A stretch of 64,000 nt of DNA, from NCBI GenBank assembly GCA_013176395.1, contig JABMLP010000021.1, positions 992,001-1,056,000 of the forward strand, in the 5' to 3' direction. A model generated the notes under the pieces. The model searched no databases, was not told where the DNA came from, and was given only the letters and a program-made list of their open reading frames with translations. Position 1 is the stretch's first letter. Each line of letters begins with the position of its first letter. The stretch comes from Venturia oleaginea. Lineage: Eukaryota > Ascomycota > Dothideomycetes > Venturiales > Venturiaceae. A program made the position numbers and the translations under genes. Shown here one piece after another: positions 58,611 to 64,000 of the stretch.

Positions 58611-58790
58611 AAGTTCAAGCTGGAAGGTGGAAAGGGATTCAGCTGGAAGGTGGAAAGGGATTCAGCTGGAAGGTGGAAAGGGATTCAGCTGGAAGGTGGA
58701 AAGGGATTCAGCTGGAAGGTGGAAAGGGATTCAACTGGAAGGCGGAAAGGGATTAAGCTAGAAGGTGGAAAGGGATTTAGCTGAAGGTAA
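58611..58790. repeat. 23-bp minisatellite upstream of the dehydrogenase gene
   Basis: The unit ATTCAGCTGGAAGGTGGAAA plus GGG is repeated about 7.5 times. The central copies are identical; the last ones carry substitutions (CAACTGGAAGGCGG, AAGCTAGAAGG). It starts about 15 bp upstream of the ATG. Confidence 0.92.
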
Positions 58791-59865
58791 GCCGTGTGCA
58801 GATGGGAAGATGGAAATAGAAGGGATAATGGCTCATGATGTCAGTAGCATACAGATTCAATCAAATGACCTACACGTGAGTGGACGGATACCTCTGCTTT
58901 CTGCAACGTTTGATATGATGATCTCATGGTGAGCCGTGTTCGACGCGCCATCACGTGTAGAGCATGTAAAGAAGGTAGGTACCCAGTCGGTTGGTGTCAT
59001 GTCTTAGCTTGAGACACCGTTACGGGATCCATTTCGTGAAGATGTTTATGGTGAGCAGCCACAAACACAACGGCGCCACTGTAGAGATGGAGTTGTGCGA
59101 GCACAAAAGGCGTCGCGCTCGAAAGAGGCCGACACAGCGTTATAGATTTGGACAGACCAAGGAGAAAGGGTGAAAGAACGGTGTGCAGTGTAACCATTGG
59201 AGAAGCATCTCATCTCCGAGTTATCGGCCATCTCAAGTGCATACCAATTATTACTTCTTCTTTTCCATTTCCTTCCTCAAACCCCTAACCCTAACCCTAA
59301 ACCCCTACCTGATCCTGGAATCTCCCCAAGTACTACACCACGACACTGTATCTACATAACGCTCGGACAATATCCTTGAAGCCGCTTTGTGTCGAAGTTC
59401 TTGTATGGCCAAAGTATGGCCAGTGGCCAAAGTACCAACGCACAGTACTCGCACACTGTCACACACAGAAGCTCCTTGCCGTCTACAACATTCCAAGACT
59501 GAGTAAACGGGTTCGCGCTTCCCGGTCAGTGGGACTTCCCACAGCGGTATTGAGCATCGTCCATTTCTAATCGGCCCCATGAATACTATGTGCATTCAAT
59601 GAGTCGGCCGTGGTTGCACTGCTTATTGCAAAGTCACACTGATGGCTTGAATACACCAAAGCAAGGTACACATGTGGACACCTGCTGTTAGACACACGAA
59701 CCCAAGCAATGGTTTGCATTTGCACAAAGCCCATGGATCCATGGACATCAAACAGTTGAAAGAAAGGCATACTGTCGCTGTTCGCCGTCGCTAACAGCAG
59801 CTTGTCTGGAAAATATTTTCCTTCCCTGAATTTCAATCGCTATATTACAGCTGTTCAACACCATC
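58791..59865. other. Intergenic region with an interstitial telomere-like tract
   Basis: CACGTG sites occur near 58875 and 58955. No gene is supported; small frames on both strands look random. The telomere-like tract is listed separately. Confidence 0.4.
59283..59300. repeat. Interstitial telomere-type repeat (CCCTAA)3
   Basis: Three exact CCCTAA units flanked by ACCCCTA-like variants on both sides. TTAGGG is the usual telomere repeat of filamentous ascomycetes. Confidence 0.8.
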
Positions 59866-60501
59866 ATGCTCTTCTTTCTGTCAGCCATCGCAGCAATCGG
59901 CCTCTTCACCACACAGTCCTCAGCCGAGAATGTCACCTTCGTAAACCAGATGGTCTTTGCTCTGACTGGCAGCAGGGCCTCGCACGCCTACGACAACGTC
60001 CTCGGCTCCGTCATCGCAGCGGACAAAAATGCCATTACAGTTCATCTGGACTGCAAGCCATCGTCATCGCCAACTCCGAGTTCTTGCAGTGACCAGGACG
60101 CCACAATCACAGCCGGCCCTTCCACGCTCGTCTACACCTCAAGCTCCGGCACTTTGTATGCATATCATGCTTGCTCCAAAACAGTAGAAGGTGGGGAATT
60201 CGTCTGCACGTATCACAACAATGTACTTGAGTCTAGGACGATTGACAAGGTAGTTTCTTTTCTCCTTGTAGTAAAGAGAGTACTCTATCTAACCGTAAAA
60301 CAGATCGTTTCCCAGGGGGGCTTTGGTGGATATGCCCCTATGCAAATAACAGCGGGTATTGACAAGTTGGTCAACGCGCCATTGCCACAAATGACAGAAA
60401 GCGGTAGTGCGAAGTCTTGGGATGGAAGCGAAAGAACTACATGGACCATGCTATGGAGCAGTCTCGGAATCATGTTTCTCATAATTTCCGTTTTTGGATA
60501 G
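59866..60501 (+). CDS. Secreted, probably GPI-anchored protein of unknown function
   Basis: Starts MLFFLSAIAAIGLFTTQSSA, a signal peptide, followed by ENVTFVNQMVFALTGSRA and a Ser/Thr/Pro patch (PSSSPTPSSCS) with cysteines. The C-terminus is a hydrophobic tail (LWSSLGIMFLIISVFG) ending at the stop, as in GPI-anchored or tail-anchored proteins. A 54-nt segment near 60248-60303 runs from GTAGTT to AACAG with a CTAAC branch site and no stop, so it is very probably an intron although the frame stays open through it. No family recognised. Confidence 0.68.
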   Translation: MLFFLSAIAAIGLFTTQSSAENVTFVNQMVFALTGSRASHAYDNVLGSVIAADKNAITVHLDCKPSSSPTPSSCSDQDATITAGPSTLVYTSSSGTLYAYHACSKTVEGGEFVCTYHNNVLESRTIDKVVSFLLVVKRVLYLTVKQIVSQGGFGGYAPMQITAGIDKLVNAPLPQMTESGSAKSWDGSERTTWTMLWSSLGIMFLIISVFG

Positions 60502-61786
60502 ACGACGAGGTATCTTGCGAAATATTGAAGCTCGACTCAAACTTGCCCCTCGGGTCGTCTACATCAACGATCATAATTTATTAATTTTGCACAATCTTAC
60601 GACGACGGCCGATGTCATCGACAGCGACTTCATCATCTCAGTAGCCTTCGTCACTTCGGTACCAATTCGGCTGTCCCCACATGCTAACCATCTTTGACAG
60701 ACCTGAGTTTCCTGCTAGCATTTTCATCTTTCTCTGACGGCGAACAATTTTCGATCTCTATAGATCATTCGCTCAAGTCTATATCACGATCCTCAAATAA
60801 GATTTCGCCACAAACAAGCCAACGATCATTCTCGAAGAAACCACCAACCTTCGGCCCAAAAATCAAGTTCAGGCGTTTGAGACAAAGGCAGTCTCACGGT
60901 TCAGAAGTCTCGTGAATGTAGCTGATGATTTTTTTTTTTCACAAAATGAGAACAATGAGAACAACTTTTCTCTCCCTTGCACTTCAGCTTAGAGAGGCCA
61001 TTTGAATCGAGCCTCACGATCTGAATCAACGTCCTGTTCTTTACGTGAAGGGAATTATTCATTCATATGCACGTCTCTCGGACTTGGGGCAAAATGTGAC
61101 ATTTGGTGCCGCTAGTTGAGACGCGTGCACCGCGATATCGCTGGGCATGTAGGAGTCGTAAAGGGGATGTTAATGAAACAGATTGATGGTCATTATAACA
61201 AGTGGAACCCGAAGCCATTCCTGTCCAATCGCAATTTTTTCTATCAAGTGATGTTCACCTCACGTCTACTAACTGTTATCGCTAGGTAGGGAAAAGAGCG
61301 AAAGACATTGCTATCAGCTCAAATGCTACCTTGAGAGGCAGCTACCCAATTCCACCCGAGAAACATCTCAAATCAAGGACCTTCCATTGGATCAATTCTC
61401 TGAAAAGGTCCATCTTTTGCCCAAATCCTTGAACAGTGCGTTTTCTTATTCGCTCTCGCAACAATGTCCTCATTCGCGCTCGTTGGAGTATTACATCAGC
61501 AGCCGTCTCGCTGCCCGAAACCAGCCTTGCCAAGCGAACCCCGCAAATTCGCCGCAAACCCGCAGCCGAGCGTCAATATACTGGGAACCGAGCATTCGCA
61601 ATCTCAATATAATTAAGTACTCCGCCGACAACAAACAACATCAGCCTCTATATCCACGTATCAGTTTCAAATATCTGGATATATATTTCCCTTCCTCGAA
61701 CTCGACGTACATCGCGCTCCTGCTGACGCTGTATATCTAGGATCGGGAATAGGTTTAGCTGGGAGATCTTGCGCTGAAAGTGAGAG
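60502..61786. other. Intergenic region
   Basis: No gene supported. A run of nine or more T residues lies at 60929-60939. Frames at 60694-60915 and 61387-61740 lack features of real proteins. Confidence 0.4.
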
Positions 61787-63322
61787 ATGGCGATACCGGG
61801 ATGTACACCACGGATTGATTTTGGTAAGGAAGTTGATTTGGGGGGGTTGAGGGGGAGAAGTGCGGTTGTTACCGGGGCTGGTGGGGGGATTGGGGAGAGT
61901 ATTGCTAGGGGGTTGGCGAAGGCTGGGTATGTATATTTCTGATGAAAGCAAAGAATTGGAAACTCGGAGTAGAGGGAACGAGTTGAGGCTTCAAGGGGGG
62001 AGCGGAGAAAGATGGAGGAGTAATGAGAAGAGAGGGAAAGAAAGAAGACTGGGTGTTTGAATTCTGGCTGACGATTTGGGCAGGGGTTATGTTACGATTG
62101 CTGAGTGGAGTGAAGAGAAGGGAGAGGCTGTTGCTAAGAGTTTGAGGGAGGAAGGGTATCAGTAAGTTGGGCTTCATTATGGGTTGTCATCATGTCGAAG
62201 GATTCAGTATTGGGATCTTTTTTCAACGAGTGCCGAGAGCTTTCCTTTCTTTTGCTTCGATCATTCCTGCCCTTCTTTCTATCCACTGCTGCCTACAGTT
62301 TGGAGCGAGGAAAACCAAGGATGAGTGTGGAGCGTTCAAGCCTTGCAATCACAATCTCTGAAGCCAAAACCCTCCTGTCTCGTTGGACAACACTTCATCG
62401 CCAGACAACAACCAATCTAACAAGGCATTAGAGCCCAACACCAAAAAACCGACGTAACAAACTGGGACGACCTCGTCTCCGCCTTCAACGCCGCCATCTC
62501 CTTCTCCCCCACAAAAACACTCGACATCGTCATCCCAAACGCAGGCGTAGCCTCAAACCCGCTCGTCCCCTGGCTCAAAAACGCCCCCGAAGACGAACAC
62601 GGAAACCCCCTCCAACCCTCCCAATCCGTCGTCGACGTAAACTTCACGGCCGTCTATAACACCGCCTTGTTAGCAATGTACATGTTCAAAAAACACGCGT
62701 CCACCGATTCCGCCCCGAAACAACTCATCTTCGTCGGATCGATGGCGTCGTATCAGGGGATGACGGGGGTGCCTTCTTACGGCGGTGCGAAATTCGGTGT
62801 TAGGGGGATTTTTAAGGCGATGCGGGGGCTGGGGGGTGATGTGCTTGGGGAGGGGAGGGAGGGGGTTAGAGTGAATATGGTTGCGCCGGGTTGGATTCGG
62901 ACGGGGATGACGGATATGATTGTGCCGTATTTGGAGAGGAGGAATGTTACTGTTGGGGCGCCGGAGGATGTTGCGGGGGTTGTGTTGAGGATTTGTGGGG
63001 ATGAGGCGGTTTGGGGTGAGTTTTCTTTTTTCCTTCTTTCTTTCTTTGTTGAAATTTCTTTCTTCACTTTCTTCTCTTTGTTTTGGTGAGGGGGAAGTTG
63101 ATGTGTGGGTTTTGTTCTAAGCTGACTTTTTGGGATGTAGGTAGGGCTGTGTCTGTTCTTGGGAACGGGGGTAGTTTTGATCTTTGTGATGATGATGAGG
63201 GGCTTGAGGGGACAAGGGAGATTTTGGAGGCGTATAAGAGGGGGGCGTTTGGGGATCAGACTGCGAGGGAGGAAGGAAAGAAGGGGCCGAAGATTGAGGA
63301 TTTGATTCCGAATGATAATTAG
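61787..63322 (+). CDS. Short-chain dehydrogenase/reductase
   Basis: Exon 1 from the ATG at 61787 holds the dinucleotide-binding motif TGAGGGIG (SAVVTGAGGGIGESIARG). Exon 2, after an intron at about 61925-62082, reads YVTIAEWSEEKGEAVAKSLR. A long intron (about 62163-62431) leads to exon 3 with DVTNWDDLVSAFNAAI, the NAG-type motif IPNAGVASNP, and the active site YGGAKFGVRG (Y-x3-K) after SMASYQG. A final intron near 63016-63140 joins to GRAVSVLGNGGSFDLCDDDE. This is the classical SDR layout, probably NAD(P)-dependent; substrate unknown. Codon use switches sharply: exons 1, 2 and the end are G-rich on this strand while 62440-62700 is C-rich. Confidence 0.85.
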
Positions 63323-64000
63323 AATAAGGGTGGTACCGTGTATGGAATCTTGACTTGTGGCTGTCGTATCTGCAGTATTTGGAAAGAGGGAGTGGGCAGT
63401 GGGCTTGCTTTGGGATGACATTTAACGCAAGTTATTTTTGTCACGGCTAGTTGTAACTAATGAAAGGCGTGAACAGCAATCAAATATGGACTAAATGTGA
63501 TAGCGAACTACAGGTAGCTATGTAAATGGGGCTGGGGGCAGGGCCTACTTATAGGTCTTGCTATGGCCCGTGTACTGTGGCGTCTTGTTAGGTGCCTGGA
63601 CACTGTGGTTGTTCCAGTAGCCTAGCAAGCCGTCACATGGCTCGTGTACTGTGGCGCCTTGTTAGGTGCTTGAACACTGTAGTTGTTCCAGTAGCCTAGC
63701 AAGCCGTCACAATTTTTCTATTAGTTGGAGTAGTTATACGGTGCAATGATAGAAAGTCCTACAGCTTACGTTTATAGATATACTTTTAACGGTGGTCTTA
63801 CTTTCCTTTCTCCCCCCTATCGAAAGAACCCAATACTATTTCTCTTTAAAATCGAAATCAAGTTATCATCCCCCTATCCCACAATTATTTCCCAAACCTA
63901 AATCTACTATCGCGTATTCTATAAAGAAAACTTGGCCTTATATTATCCTCCTAGCTATTTAATTTACCTCCCTTTTTCTCCTCCCCCTCCCTCTCTTTAT
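63323..64000. other. Repeat-bearing, pyrimidine-rich right edge
   Basis: No gene supported. After the two-copy repeat the plus strand becomes a long pyrimidine- and TA-rich tract (63790-64000). Confidence 0.45.
63566..63712. repeat. Two-copy ~75-bp tandem repeat
   Basis: Both copies start CTCGTGTACTGTGGCG or CCCGTGTACTGTGGCG and end with GTAGCCTAGCAAGCCGTCAC. They differ at a handful of sites. Confidence 0.85.

Noticed and set aside
1..64000. CRISPR arrays, tRNA and rRNA genes
   Set aside because: No regularly spaced repeats with unique spacers, no convincing tRNA cloverleaf sequence and no rRNA-like sequence noticed on either strand by eye; a covariance-model scan would settle the tRNA question.

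Overview
The window reads as nuclear DNA of a filamentous ascomycete. The genes carry short GT-AG introns of about 50-80 nt, often with a CTAAC or CTGAT branch site. The conserved proteins (NatC subunit Mak10, ATP15, QCR2, RPC82, CDC50, the 78-kDa complex I subunit, an M1 aminopeptidase) all look like filamentous-fungal orthologues. Placement in Leotiomycetes is a guess from overall flavour only.

Layout. 1-360: edge of an unrecognised minus-strand gene. 1.7-10.4 kb: conserved housekeeping block of MAK10, ATP15 and QCR2 (all minus), then RPC82 divergent from QCR2. 10.4-13.3 kb: AT-rich accessory DNA with a degenerate direct repeat and a cysteine-rich secreted-protein gene that appears frameshifted. 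13.3-22.4 kb: transposon nest. It holds an internally deleted pogo/Fot1-type transposase, a chromodomain Ty3/gypsy element that seems to have inserted at its edge, decayed gene fragments, and a frameshifted Tc1-type element. 22.4-26.7 kb: repeat-rich, with a 353-bp tandem duplication and a second small cysteine-rich secreted protein. 26.7-29.2 kb: CDC50 and a KPWE-motif protein. 29.2-34 kb: AT-rich, with a MITE-like inverted-repeat element and an F-box-like pseudogene. 34-43.8 kb: a small helical protein, the complex I 78-kDa subunit, an LtrA-family membrane protein and a secreted protein with a duplicated module. 45-56.8 kb: an NTF2-like gene with an early stop, a YAG7-like RGG protein, an ankyrin protein, a small membrane protein and the aminopeptidase. 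57.5-63.3 kb: two short-chain dehydrogenases flanking a secreted, probably GPI-anchored protein. 63.4-64 kb: repeats and pyrimidine-rich DNA.

Three respiratory genes (ATP15, QCR2, complex I 78 kDa) lie in the window and each has a CCAAT box close upstream. No biosynthetic cluster, CRISPR, tRNA or rRNA was seen.

The least explained structures are: an ~80-bp palindromic element found in three places, one of them filling a MAK10 intron; an almost perfectly conserved 66-bp repeat pair at 38.7/39.0 kb; and several secreted-protein genes with what look like recent disabling changes. Exon junctions were placed by eye from splice consensus and protein continuity.
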